Part shown: piece by piece, positions 11,262 to 22,335 of the stretch
Numbering within the stretch: the first letter of the stretch is position 1
Layout of the letters: each line of letters opens with the position of its first letter
NCBI RefSeq assembly: GCF_954871325.1
Contig: NC_088778.1
Location: 16,457,666-16,521,665 of the forward strand
Reading direction: 5' to 3'
Source of the DNA: Gordionus sp. m RMFG-2023
Lineage: Eukaryota > Nematomorpha > Gordioida > Chordodea > Parachordodidae
DNA length: 64,000 nt
The notes under the pieces: model-generated
What the model was told of the DNA's origin: nothing
The model's input: only the letters and a program-made list of their open reading frames with translations
Database searches by the model: none
Made by a program: the position numbers and the translations under genes

Positions 11262-12548
11262 CTAGAATGAAATAATTAATTATTTTTTACATATTATGTT
11301 TTTTATTATTCTTTGCTTGTTGGTATATGTTTTTAAGCATGACTAAAAAAATTACCTCCAAAATTTATCCTGCCAAAAAAATCTATAAATTTAAACATAA
11401 TATAAATATATTAACCTCTAAGAAAAATACCAAATAGGAAATGTGTAAATATTAACTTGATAAAATGGTAAATGAAAATGGTTCACAAAGAAAGTTTATA
11501 TTATGTATTAATTGAAAAATATCTTTACTTTAATTGACATTTGTCAGAAAATCAACGATAAATCATAATCGTATCAATTAATGGATTTAAAAAGATTATA
11601 ATTCAAATTATATTATTTCATTCACATGACACAAGATTAAGAATTTGATTGATTGTAAAAGTATATATATACATATAATTTATAGTTGTGTAGCGATATT
11701 TTTTAGATAAATTAAATTAATAAATATTCCATTTGACAATTCCCTGCTCACCTTAACATGGTGACAGCGAAGGGATTATCCTTTTAAAATTTTCTCTTAA
11801 ATTTTTTTCTTTAATAAATATAAATTAGATTATGGACACTGTAATTGTAATGCCATATGGAAATGAATATGATCAAACTAGACGAACATGGAGTTGTTAC
11901 AAATGGAAATGATTATGATCAAACTAATTTTAAGAGGATTTTGAAAGATTATATTCATTGAATTCTAATTATCATATCAGATTGGATATATAAAGTTAAA
12001 AAAATATTTATAAAATAAAGATATTGTAAAAAATAAACACATAAATATTATTTAAAAAAATTATATAAAACATAAATTAATTAAAATTTTTTGAGGGCCA
12101 AGACCATTATCTTATCTTTTCCGGAATATAGCGGCGATATGCAATCTTATATTGCTAAGGCGAAGAATTTTTTTAAAGATAGTAAGCTCAACAGTAGATG
12201 TGAGGCTATGCTTTAATTTACCTGATAACATCTTTAACTTAGTTAGGGCCATATCGACAGATGAGGATTCTCAATCTCCAGATGCTTTGCTGAAAAGGCT
12301 CAAATATTTATAAATACAATATATAAATCTTATAAATAAAAATATTGATAAACATAAAATTAATACATATAAATTAAAGGAAATTTTTGTTGACATAATA
12401 TCATTTAAAAAATATTTAGTGTCTAGAGATAAAAATGATAATAATATAAATATACCAATAACACATAGTGAAATTTTAAAAGGGTATTATGACTGTAAAA
12501 ATAATGATATAAATCTTAGTATTAAAAAAATCAGTGAAAATGAAGTAG

Positions 12549-12866
12549 ATGAAATTCCCATACATAAAATTTAAAAAAAAAATAGAATCCAAATCACATT
12601 TAAAGCTTGATACTTATAAATATGAAAATATCAAGAGAATAAACAATACAAAAAAACATTTACCTTATATAATTAATGATAAAGTGTACGAATTTTTCAA
12701 ACATAAAATTTTAAAAGCAATGGAATCTAAATTATGTTTAAAGGACAAAACATATGAAAATAATAACAACTACTTTAAAATATTATTTTCATTGAAGATA
12801 AAAGAAAACAATAGTTTTGAGTTATTATTTGCTTTAAAAAATAAGGGCACAAAGTTTAATCTTTAA
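12549..12866 (+). CDS. Unrecognised Lys/Asn-rich frame inside the LTR fossil
   Basis: A 105-codon frame in very AT-rich DNA. Codon use (AAA, AAT, ATT) tracks base composition, and no motif is recognisable. It lies between the LTRs, so if real it belongs to that element. Most likely a chance frame. Confidence 0.2.
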   Translation: MKFPYIKFKKKIESKSHLKLDTYKYENIKRINNTKKHLPYIINDKVYEFFKHKILKAMESKLCLKDKTYENNNNYFKILFSLKIKENNSFELLFALKNKGTKFNL

Positions 12867-12878
12867 AGAGAGATTTAT

Positions 12879-12985
12879 TAAAAATACATATAATATAAAA
12901 TTTATATATCATTTTTTATTAAAAATACATATGATATAAAATTTATATATTATCTTTTATTAAAAAATACACATAATATAAAAAT
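12879..12985 (+). repeat. Tandem repeat, about 42-bp unit, 2.5 copies
   Basis: The unit contains TTATTAAAAATACATATAAT followed by ATAAAATTTATATAT and recurs at about 12879, 12921 and 12959 with small changes. Confidence 0.7.
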
Positions 12986-13783
12986 TATCTTTTTTTAAAA
13001 AAAACGCGTAATCAAAAATAAATATAAATGATATATTATAAAGAACGCAGAATTAAAAAAATAAATATAAAATGATACATTATGATATCTATTTATAAAA
13101 CGAGAAATTGAGAAAAACATAAAACGCTATTATTTAAAACGCAATATATATAATATTTTAAAAAAATAAAACGCGACCAATTATTTATTTTATTTCAATT
13201 ATTCAATATTTGATAAATTTATTCTGCTTCAATTATTCTTAATCAAATTCAATATTTCTTAAATTAATTCTATTTCAATTACTCGACGATTCTTATTTTA
13301 TTATGACGTTATTCAATATTTCCTAAATTCTAAAATCATTCATATACTGGAAATCTTCGCATATATTTAATAACAAACAATGATAATAATTAACAGAAGG
13401 ATGACAAAGTCAATGTCAAACGAAATGAACAAAAACCGTTATGCGAAGATTGAACAGCAAGCACACCAGATCAATGACTTAGATTTTTGCCCAAGGAGAA
13501 CCTAGGCGGTGTTCCTTTAGAGGGTGGTATGTTAAATATGGATTTATATTTATAATTATTTTATTTATACTAAATGTTGTAAATTGTCATTTGTTTCATT
13601 CATTATTAACATATTAAACATTTAACACAATTATATTATTTCATTCACATGACACAAGATTAAGAATTTGATTGATTGTAAAAGTATATATATATACATA
13701 TAATTTATAGTTGTGAAGCAATATTTTTTAGATAAATTAAATTAATAAATATTCCACTTGACAATTCCCTGCTCACCTTAACA

Positions 13784-14091
13784 CTGTCATATAGACGCTG
13801 TCTACGAATAAGTTGGTGATTTCGAGAGTTGGGTGCGAGCAGCTGTTAAAAATTTATTGACGTTCTTTATAGTAGCGTGAGGTTGATGCATTCTTGACTA
13901 TATACACAATTTAGACCATGTCTGTTTCTTGTATATACTTGTATATTACATTTTTTGATTTTTAAAAATAATTAATCATATAATTTAAAAAAATTCATTT
14001 TGAAAAAAAATATAACAAAAAATATTTAAAAAAAAATGAATAAATAAAAAAAATTTTTAATTGATATTCTTTCTTTCATTCTTTCTTTCTT
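13784..14091. other. Intergenic stretch ending in a CTTT microsatellite
   Basis: No gene seen. Moderately GC-rich DNA at 13790-13900 gives way to A/T runs and then (CTTT)n at 14069-14091. The motif ATAGACGCTG at 13790-13799 resembles the right end of the MITE at 38433-38995, but no partner end was found. Confidence 0.45.
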
Positions 14092-14296
14092 ATTTTTTTA
14101 AATAATTTTTTTAAACTTCTTTGTTATATAAATTTTGGTTCATCTAAGAGGTTGCTAAGATAATGACTCTTCTAATATTGATAATGTGAGAGAAAAGATA
14201 ATATAATGCACTGAATCAGGTCATAAATTATTAAATGTCAGATTAATCGTTTTATATGACAGATTAGGTGACAAACGATAAATTTTCAATCGCGTG
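14089..14296 (+). repeat. Duplicated segment, intact copy
   Basis: This segment is repeated, about 90% identical by eye, as 15574-15676 plus 17519-17627; in that copy a hAT element splits it. Shared blocks include AAACTTCTTTG, GGTTCATCTAAGAGGTTGCT, AATCAGGTCATAAATTATT and TATATGACAGATTAGGTGAC. Similarity extends past the CTTT repeat to about 14350 against 17660, reaching the edge of the thioredoxin gene. Confidence 0.85.
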
Positions 14297-15310
14297 CTTT
14301 CTTTCTTTCTTTCTTTCTTTCTTTTTAGCAAAAATTCGTACACTATGACCTTTTCGGCCTCAAATATCACAATTTTCACTAAATTATTATTTTTATTTCT
14401 AGGTGAATCTAGATCTCTAGAAATATTTTTTAAACTTTCTCTAATTTCTTTGATATCATTTGGAATTAAACATTCATTTTCATTTTGTTTAAAATTGTTA
14501 GTAACACTATTACTTTTTATAACCTTCTCAGGTTTATCAATCACCATTTCAGATATTTGCTTTTTAATTTTACTCATAAATGAATTTAAACTATCATTTA
14601 TATCTTTTGATATCATAATGCTTTTACCAATAATAGGTACTAGTATTTGACTTCTCATTCCCACTGAAATTATTTATTTTTTTATTATTCAAATTTCTAA
14701 GTTCAAGTAAAATCAAATTCAAACTATTTTTTATACCTTCAGAAAAATAAAATTTAATCGCTGACATAGAATTCACATCTACAACATTGGAATCATCTAA
14801 CTTACTCTCTTTATTTGTAAAATATTTATTCTTAATCATCTTAATTAATTGTATAATAAAAATCAATAAAATATATAATATGAAAAAAATTAAAGTTGTA
14901 GCCACACAATTGGTCACTTCCAATTTATCAAAACTCGAATTAAATATTTTAAAAATATTATTCTTATAAATTTGCATCTTATTGAAAGTAGGATTCCTAT
15001 GATTACTAATAAAAAAAAACCATGTTCTCATTAAAATATTAGTAATAAAAATTTTATCATTAAAATTAGACCACTACGTTGTGTACAAAAATATATTTAA
15101 ACAAAGAAAATATTTTTTTTTTATTTTAATCGGGATACGAATGATCTTCATCAGTAAAATTTCTTCTTCAAATACAAATGATCTTCTCTAGGAACCTCGT
15201 CCTATAATTTTGTTTTTCTCTATTCAAATATTTTTCCCAATTAGAATTCAGATCTTGGTAACTACGGTCACCATTTTTGTAAAAGTTACCTAAATAATTT
15301 TCACTATATT
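14221..15310 (-). CDS. Unidentified multi-exon membrane-protein gene, 5' end missing
   Basis: Three exons can be read from right to left. Exon 15310-15196 is preceded by an AG acceptor and contains ENYLGNFYKNGDRSY and NWEKYLNREKQNYRT. An intron of 190 nt (15195-15006, GT..AG) follows. Exon 15005-14737 contains NHRNPTFNKMQIYKN and a strongly hydrophobic membrane segment (ATTLIFFILYILLIFIIQ) followed by a Lys-rich stop-transfer. An intron of 73 nt (14736-14664, GTATAA..TTTCAG) follows. Exon 14663-14221 contains VGMRSQILVPIIGKSIM and a hydrophilic C-terminal region. All joins keep the frame. The last 25 codons run through a CTTT repeat, so the true stop may have shifted. It looks like a host gene rather than a transposon. 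I do not recognise the family. Exons upstream of 15310 were not resolved. Confidence 0.6.
14297..14325 (+). repeat. (CTTT)n microsatellite at the 3' end of the membrane-protein gene
   Basis: Seven uninterrupted CTTT units lying inside the last codons of the minus-strand gene, where they add a Lys/Glu/Arg run. The paralogous segment at 17627 lacks the repeat, so it arose after the duplication or was lost there. Confidence 0.8.
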
Positions 15311-15549
15311 CTATTAATTGTAGACCAAAGAATTAGATAAAAGAATAATTCTTTATTCAAAATTTTCCCAAAGTACAATAATCTTCACGAATCGACAAAA
15401 TTAATGAAAGATTACATCATATCCATAAATTTTCGAATGAATCTTTTTAATCGAAGAAAAATATAATATAAAAAAATAATAATTTTGATTGACATTTTCT
15501 TTAAAATAAATAAATATTTTTATTCCTCTTTAATTAAACATCTGCAACA

Positions 15550-15575
15550 CTTTCTTTCTTTCTTTCTTTCTTTCT
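15550..15575 (+). repeat. (CTTT)n microsatellite
   Basis: About six CTTT units directly before the split duplicate segment, in the same position as the repeat at 14069-14091 before the intact copy. Confidence 0.8.
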
Positions 15576-15676
15576 TATTTTTTTAAATAATTTTTTTAAA
15601 CTTCTTTGGTATATAATTTTTGGTTCATCTAAGAGGTTGCTAAGATAATGACTCTGGTAATATTGATAACGTGAGA

Positions 15677-17518
15677 CAGGCGCGTACGCAGGAATTTGGT
15701 CTGGGGAAAGGGGGGGGGGTAATAAAATTTTTTAAGAAATATTATTGTTTTTTAAAAATATCAAGCATAATTTATTAGGACTAATAACTATTTCTAATAC
15801 ACAATTTTAAATTTATGTGAATTATAAAAAAATAATATGTAAAAAATCACTTAAATGACCCAAAATAGAAATTTGATTTTTTTGAGCCTTTACACAAAAA
15901 ATTTCTTAGGAATAATTGCATTTTGTATGTTATATATTTACAATGTAAAATCCAATATTCGTTGTGATTGAGCTAATTTTTCAATTATCTCATCCTTGCT
16001 TGTCGTCAAATGCCTATGAAAATTCAAAAGATTCAAACCTTTTCATCTACTTTCAGATGTTGTACTTCTTGGTATGTTTTTCAGAGACCTGTAGGCCCGG
16101 CCCCCGGACTGGAGAGTATTTTAATTTTTTAAATATACCCGGGCTGGGCCCGAAATTTTTAAAAAAACACCCAAGCCGGGCCTGAATTATTTAAAAAAAT
16201 CATCCCAATCCGGGCTATATTTTTTAAAACAGCCTATATTTGAAATCGTCATTATTAGCTATAATCAAAAATAAATAAAATTTATTTTAAAAAAATCCGA
16301 GCCGGGCCTGAAAATTTTATTTTAAAAAAGGCCGAGCCGGGCCTTAAATTTTTTTAAAAAAAGCATGGCCTGGCCTGAAAATTTTTTAAAAAAAACCCAA
16401 GCCAGGCCGTAAAAAATCTTTAAAAAATCCGGGCCGTGCCCTGCAAATGGTACTTCTGCAGGCCTCTGTTATTCTTCTTAAAAAAGAGAATGTTCTCTCA
16501 TTAGTTTACTAATGGGAAGAGTTTATAAACCCTTTTAATACATTGGGAATTTAATCTAAAATGTGTTTGAAATAATGCAGAGCATCCATAGCATTTTGGG
16601 ACTATATCAACCATAGTTAATCTTATAATTCAGCTAGTAAGGCATCATAAGATACTTTAACAACTGCATATAAAAATCTAACAAATATTTTTTTTTCCAT
16701 CACCATCTGAAAAAGGTTGGGAAGGCTTTTGTGGAAGTTATTTGCAGATTAGTAAGTGCTGCATGATGAATTAAAAATTCATTTATTTGGGTTATAAATG
16801 TATCTGATTTAAGATATACTCTTTTACTGATCCTATATTAATGTTTTAACGATGAGCTTGCCTTACTACAAGTCGAGGAAGACAAATATTAAACATGTAT
16901 AGCTCTGCTTTTGACTCAACAATAAAATATAAAATATGAAATTCTTCATCAACATTAGCCTTAATTTCCTTGAGTTCTGATAAAATGCTCTCCGCTATTC
17001 TCATTTTCTTAATCAAGTCAATGTCATGTTTTTGAAAAGTAATACTTAAAATAGTTGTATAATTAAATAATACATTCTAATGGGAAATAAAATTTGGAAT
17101 AAGTATTGAATCCAATAATTTTCTTGCTTCTGAGGAAATATTTCTTTCAGGTCATTGTGATATTTCAGCAATAGAATTAATAATCGGCTCTTCTAACTCC
17201 ATAAAAGCTGTTACTGCTGCGGATACTCTATCTCGTTGGACAAGGTTGCAATTTCTTTCTCCCTGTTGGACAATTTCAGAAATTATTATTTGACTAGAAA
17301 TTTAGATAAATAATACGCCACTAAAATTTGGAAATAATAGGTAAATTACGTCGAGGAAAACTTGAAATCGAAATTAATTGATAAAATAACTTAGTAGATG
17401 AATGTGATAAATAAATGTAATTAAATATATATATGAGATAGGAATAAATATTAACAAATATAAATTAATATAAACAATAATATTTTTAAAAAATATATCC
17501 GGCATCTGCATGCCAATG
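15677..17518 (-). mobile_element. hAT element (ZMYM1-like), decayed, with 8-bp target duplication
   Basis: The left end reads CAGGCGCGTACGCAGG, a typical hAT terminus. The right end (CTGCATGCCAATG) is a worn inverted match. The flanks carry an 8-bp duplication, ACGTGAGA at 15669-15676 and ATGTGAGA at 17519-17526, one mismatch apart. The insertion splits a segment whose uninterrupted paralogue sits at 14089-14296, which independently confirms both boundaries. The minus strand retains transposase traces: ERNCNLVQRDRVSAAV near 17260, KHDIDLIKKMRIAESIL near 17030, ICLPRLVVRQAHR near 16880 and, near the C-terminus, TTSKDEIIEKLAQSQRI near 15975. Stops and frameshifts are present throughout. A smaller element lies inside it. 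Confidence 0.85.
16082..16468. mobile_element. hAT-type MITE nested in the 15677-17518 hAT
   Basis: 387 bp with inverted ends CAGAGACCTGTAG and (reverse complement of the right end) CAGAGGCCTGCAG. The body is built of about ten GGCCGGGCC-like GC blocks spaced by T/A runs, in both orientations. There is no coding capacity. A clean target duplication is not visible, probably through age. It interrupts the transposase C-terminal region of its host element. Confidence 0.75.
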
Positions 17519-17627
17519 ATGTGAGATAAAAGTAAATATAATGCATTTAATCAGGTCATAAATTATTAAATGTCATATTAATCGTTTTATATGACAGATT
17601 AGGTGACAAATGATAAATTTTCAATCG
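17519..17627 (+). repeat. Duplicated segment, right part of the split copy
   Basis: Matches 14183-14296. With 15574-15676 it forms the second copy of the duplicated segment. It ends just before the thioredoxin gene and probably forms part of its upstream region. Confidence 0.8.
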
Positions 17628-17676
17628 TGTGATTTTAGTAAAAACTCATACACCCTATTTATCCTTAACACAAAAG

Positions 17677-18172
17677 ATGGCTATTCATATCAATACAACA
17701 GTAATAATATATATATAAATAAATTTGGGGATAATTTACATTTGATTAAGGAACAATTTGATGAAATATTAGAATCAAATAGAGACAAGTTAATTATTGT
17801 TGATTTTTACGCAACATGGTGTGGCCCTTGTAGAGTGGTTGGGCCACAATTTGAAGTTTATTTTAAAAATATTATATTTATAAAATTTTACATTAAGGAT
17901 ATGGCTAGTAAGATGAATAATATTGTATGTCTTAAAGTTGATGTTGATCAACATGAGGTTAGTATCAATCTGTACTTTTTAAATTATTTTATGTATAGGA
18001 ATTGGTTGAAAGATATGATATTTCTGCTATGCCTACTTTCATTTATATAAAAAATAAGGAAAAAGTATAATCAATTATATACATCTATATATATTTTTTT
18101 TTAAATTAGGTTGATGTAATAAGTGGTGCGAATTTTGAAAAAATTCAAGAAAAAGTGAAGCAATACTCATAA
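17677..18172 (+). CDS. Thioredoxin, five exons with very short introns
   Basis: Thioredoxin reduces protein disulfides in the cytosol through a redox-active CGPC pair and is recharged by thioredoxin reductase. Exons are 17677-17700, 17751-17855, 17898-17957, 17999-18064 and 18110-18172. The introns are 50, 42, 41 and 45 nt, all GT..AG and all phase 0. The product is 105 residues, the usual length for the family. It starts MAIHINTTEQFDEIL, carries the active site VDFYATWCGPCR near residue 30, the VDVDQHEE block, and the cis-proline motif SAMPTFIYIKN near residue 75. It ends in an amphipathic helix and TAA. An upstream in-frame ATG at 17610 exists, but its extension reads through what is best seen as intron 1. 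All key residues are present, so the gene looks functional. A hAT insertion lies about 160 bp upstream of the start, inside a duplicated segment. Confidence 0.93.
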
Positions 18173-18780
18173 ATATAAAATAATTCTTGTGATTTTTGTT
18201 ATTCAAAATTATTTTCTGGCATACTTCAATTAAATTTGAAATTTAATAATTAAAAGAAAAATAAATTATAAAGTTTATAAATACTAAGGTAAAATATGTA
18301 AAATTAGTTTGAAATCTGGCATAGCTCAAAATTCAACTTGGTACAAGGTAACTAATTATTTTTATCTTCTTCAGCTCAGTGCTGTCATTCTAAAATACTT
18401 GACATGCTATTGAGAAAAAATTGGTTGGGACATGCTATTAAAAAATAGGTAGGCACATGCTAAAATGGGCAAAAAAAAATTGTTGTAAGAATTTGAGGTA
18501 ATAGATATTAAAAATTGAAATGTATTGCAAAAAAATAAAATGTATTTCAAAATTATTAAAAAAATGGTGTAAAATCTTTTTGTTTTAAATAATATAAACA
18601 AAATAATGGATGATTAAATTAAAGAATAACCAAAGGATTTGTTATAGGGGCTGGGGGATAATTTTTTAAATACTGAAATGATTTTTTTGGAACATTAAAA
18701 ATCATATTTATTAAAACCAATATTTAAAAAAATGACAAATAATTAAATATTGTTATTGTAAAATACAAAATATTTAAGAA
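18173..18780. other. Region downstream of thioredoxin, no gene seen
   Basis: AT-rich with a few G-rich spots. A short duplication of GGGACATGCTATT / GGCACATGCTA lies near 18428-18460. No gene or element ends recognised. Confidence 0.5.
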
Positions 18781-19560
18781 TATAACATTACAGTGATAAA
18801 GCACATCAAGTTTACTACTAGGGAAGCAAAACATTTATTTAATAGTCCCATACAAAAAATGGTGATTTGAAATTAGAGATTTGCAAAGTTAGGCCTGGCC
18901 CAAGTTCGGGCCAGGCCTAATATTTAAAAAAAAGGGCCAAGTTGGGTTGGACCTTGGAAATTTTTTTAAATATATCTAAATTTACTAATTTTATATTGAA
19001 TTTTTTATGTAAAATAAAAATATTTGATTTTATTTATTGAAAGTAAAAGACATATAACATGTCTTTTATTTTGAGTAATTATAAAGATTAATTTCTATAT
19101 TTAAATAAATTTGGGCCAGGCTGGGTTGGTAAATTTTTTTTAAAAAAATTTGGGGTTCAAGATAGGCCGGCAAAACTTTTCTAAAAAAAATTTCGGGCCG
19201 GGCTTGAAAGATTAGGCCCAATGCAGATCACTATTTGAAATCATCTTTGTTTTCGAGTAGAATTTTGATTAATATTTTGTTCATCCTTCAATTTGATTTT
19301 TGCTATAGGTTTTTAATTCTGTAAATGAGTGGTTGATTCGTTGCCATTTAACTGCCTTCAAAAAATATTCATATCCAAAAATCTTTATCATTCCAAATAT
19401 ATTTTTTTAGATTAGTAGGAATGACCTAGATAATTAGAATTCTCATCCAGTTTATGAATGCAAGTTTAATTTATTTTTAAATTTTGTAAAATTGGTTTTG
19501 GACTTCTTTTTTTAATGATCAATTTCTTAACATCAAAATTTCCTGAGCAAAATGAATTAA
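18780..19560 (-). pseudogene. Decayed hAT transposase fragment, paralogue of 41490-42801
   Basis: The bases around 18812-18835 (CAAGTTTACTACTAGGGAAGCAA) and 19325-19400 (TTGATTCGTTGCCATTTAACTGCC) match the hAT copy at 41700-41725 and 42495-42530, in the same orientation and order. No frame of useful length survives. The copy is interrupted by a MITE at 18874-19233. Confidence 0.65.
18874..19233. mobile_element. hAT-type MITE with perfect 8-bp duplication
   Basis: 360 bp, inverted ends TAGAGATTTGCA and (reverse complement of the right end) TAGTGATCTGCA. A perfect 8-bp duplication, TTTGAAAT, lies at 18866-18873 and 19234-19241. The interior has no coding capacity; GGGCC-rich blocks lie near both ends. 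It belongs to the same general type as the MITE at 16082. Confidence 0.9.
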
Positions 19561-20650
19561 TTTTTTAAAAAATAGTAAAGTATTAAAATATCAAAAATTA
19601 TTTTTTTTACTAAAATATAAATCCTAGTTAATTATCCACTTATTTTTTAAAAAAAAGTATGAATCATGTTTAGCTTTTCATGAAGACTTAAAAAAAATAT
19701 TAGAATAATTTAGTAAAATATTAAAAAATTCACTAATTGGACACTAATATAGAAAAATGGTATTGTGTATAGAATCCTATTCTTATAGAAAATGTCATAA
19801 ATTAAAAACAAATAATTTTTTTTTGACCAAAAATAAATCCTTCTTAATTGGAAGCCAATTAAAAAATAGTAATAATGGAATTATATTTAAAATCTCATGA
19901 TAATTAAGAAAATGCTAACAAATAAATAATCAAAAAGAGATATCACACTTTATTTTGACTAAAATATGAATCCTGGCTAAAAGATAATGATTAGAATCTC
20001 AATATCAAGAATATACAAACATAAGTTTATAAATGTAGAAGTAAATTATGGAAAAATCAAAACTTTAATAAAACTAAGAATTATCCATAATTGGGCACAA
20101 AAATAATAGAATCATGTTTAATATTGTAAGGTCATCTAGAAAATATTAACATATGTTATAAAATAATATACTGATAGTAATATCAAAAAATAATTTTTAA
20201 TACTAAATTATGAATCCTTACAAATTTTTGCTTATTATCCATGGTATATTAATCAAGATATTAGTTTTGGAAATGATAATATCTTAAGAATTTAAAGTGG
20301 AGAAATATTAAACTTAGTAGTTGGTGGAAATTAAATGAGGTAAAAGAAAATTTCAAATAAAATTTATTGCTCAAGAAATAATGGTTTAGTTGACAGCTTA
20401 AAATTAGTAAAGGATAAAGTGTCCAAATCATTTAAGCAAGTTTTATGATAAGAATTTGAAAAGTGGGAGAGGATAGTGAATTTACAAGGGGTTTGTTGAT
20501 AAAATCACGAAGTGCAGGCAAAGATAAAGGAATTTTACTAAAAAATGGAAAATGAATAGATATATTAAAACGATAAAAAAATACAAATTTAAGAAATGGG
20601 TTGCTAGTACAATCATTAATATTTGAGACCGTTTTATTTTAATGCTTTCA
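19560..20650. other. AT-rich stretch with a weak irregular repeat
   Basis: A motif like TGAATCCTGGCTAATTATCC recurs near 19618, 19843, 19967 and 20211 at uneven spacing. No gene recognised. It is probably an eroded tandem repeat or hAT interior. Confidence 0.35.
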
Positions 20651-20659
20651 AACACTACA

Positions 20660-21430
20660 AAAATTTTTTTAAGAATGGGCGGGTTAAAAAAAATTTAAAC
20701 TGTGGGAGGGTTAAAAAATTTAAACAATGGGCGGGCGTTAAAAAAATTTAATTCATTTAAATAAATATTAATAAAAAAATTGGTCCTATGAACTTTTTTG
20801 GATATTAAAAATTAAAATGTCCTTTTTTGGTATCATAAAAACTTTTTTCTTAAAATAAATAAACTTTTTTGTATATTCAAAACTACTTTGGTGGAAACGA
20901 CAAGAAAGAAATTTGCCAAAACTATCAAGATTAGCTAGAAAAATATTGGCAATTTCTGCAACTAGTGCTTCTGAACGAGGATTTAGCATTACTGGAAGGT
21001 TTTTAGAACGAAGAAGAACGTGTTTGAATCGATTCATTATTATTTTTGCATTATTAATTATATAATATTAATTTTATATTTATATTATTTTCATAAATAT
21101 TTTATTTGATCAAGTAAATTATCCATAATTTAAATTAAATATTTTTTTATGCTTGATATAGTAATTTCCGAAAACTTTTTTTAGAGGTGTAATGCTGAAA
21201 TTTTTTTTTATTAGATGCTTAAAAAATTGAAAGAATAGCCTTAATTAAATTTTATAATAGCAGGCTTGGGTTAAAATTTTTTTTATAAATAATGGGTGGG
21301 CGGGTAAGGAATTTTAGACTAATGGGCGGCGGGTATATTTTTTGAAAACTATGGGCGTGCGGGTTAAAATTTATTTTAAACATTAGGTGAGCGGGCTTAT
21401 GGTCTAAAACCCCGCCCATGCAGACCTCTA
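20660..21430 (+). mobile_element. Non-autonomous hAT with a transposase C-terminal relic
   Basis: The right end reads CCCGCCCATGCAGACCTCTA, giving an inverted terminus TAGAGGTCTGCATGGG, akin to the MITE at 18874. GGGCGGG-rich subterminal repeats occupy 20675-20740 and 21280-21420. Between them, near 20915-21040, the plus strand encodes a hAT dimerisation-domain relic: LPKLSRLARKILAISATSAS, SERGFSITGRFLERRRT. This is the classic hAT C-terminal motif (R-A...L-ip-sSa-SER-FS..G). The left end is unclear and no target duplication was found, so the element may be truncated on the left. Confidence 0.7.
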
Positions 21431-22005
21431 ATCTAGATTACAAATATAAATTTTCTATGTTGTGCAAGTTTTTCCTTGATACACATCTGGAGGAATCATG
21501 GTCCGAAGCTTTAAATATAGGGGCTCAATTCTCTTCCTTAGTTCCTAACGGTTTGATTATACTTGTAGAACTATGTATAATATCAAAGTCGGTTTGGTAA
21601 GATCTATTTACTTTTTTTAATTTATAAGAAAATTCTAATTCTACTAAATACATGGACTAATTACAATAACAAAACATTAAAGAAAACTTCATTTGTATTT
21701 GAGATGAAAAACTATCTTATTTTACAATCATTTAAATTATGATAATACGTATTATTTTCTACTTAAACTTTATTTAAGTTCATATTCATACCCCTAAGCT
21801 AACTTATTCGTTTTAATATATAAAATTTATATTTTTATGAATATAAAAATAGTTAATTTAATTACATAATGCATTGGAGCTTGACCTTGATTATGGAATT
21901 TATATGTGTTACAGATTAAATTAATTATAATTAGAGACAAACAGTTAAACTTTATATATTATAACCTTAAAATATTACATACTATAAATTTTTAAATATT
22001 TACTT
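21431..22005. other. AT-rich DNA with one unrecognised short frame
   Basis: A plus-strand frame at 21418-21600 (60 codons) overlaps the end of the preceding hAT and contains HLEESWSEALNIGAQFSSLV. It has base composition less extreme than its surroundings, but I recognise no family and see no splice partners. Confidence 0.3.
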
Positions 22006-22335
22006 AAAAATAGCAGGGATGTGAACCCGGATCCTGAACCCTCATATTTTGGCTGTACCCGGACCCGGGCCCTTTTTAAAAGTGGAGGGTCCAAGGGTTT
22101 TAGGTATAAAAATTTTTTTAACTTTTTTGGAATCATTTATTTTAATCTTCGCGTTTTTCTTTCAATTTTCTTCCTAGATTTCCATTTTATTTAGAGATTG
22201 ATGTCCTAAATTATTTTCTAGTGCAGTTAATAATATTTTATTATGTAAATTTATTAATAAGCTATGTTATAAAAATATGTTGATTATTTTGAAAGTAAAT
22301 TATTTTGTAGTGCAAGTAATAATATTTTAATTTAA

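Larger units (their letters stand above)
11604..13783 (+). mobile_element. Old, incomplete LTR retroelement fossil
   Basis: The right LTR is 13530-13783 (254 bp, begins TGTTAAATATGG, ends CACCTTAACA). It is preceded by a purine-rich tract (TTTAGAGGGTGGTA). The left LTR survives only as its 3' portion, 11604-11758. Directly after it comes TGGTGACAGCGAAGGGAT (11759-11776), a good primer-binding site candidate. Between them lie a short gag-like stretch near 12100-12300 and AT-rich frames. The element is clearly broken, with several breaks, and is much older than the copy at 5454, judging by the missing half of an LTR and divergence between the remaining halves. Assignment to Ty3/gypsy is likely but not certain. 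Confidence 0.75.

Noticed and set aside
13790-13799. Possible right end of a MITE (ATAGACGCTG)
   Set aside because: Only ten bases match and no left end or duplication is visible.
14294-14650. 118-codon plus-strand frame, hydrophobic
   Set aside because: Antisense of the last exon of the minus-strand gene, which has proper splice sites and an ordinary protein composition.
16074-16476. An 8-bp duplication around the MITE at 16082-16468
   Set aside because: The flanks ATGTTTTT and TTATTCTT agree at only some positions; not good enough to claim.
17610-17676. Upstream ATG and 146-codon unspliced frame for thioredoxin
   Set aside because: The frame reads through three evident introns and gives a non-thioredoxin tail; the ATG at 17677 with splicing gives an exact family-length protein.
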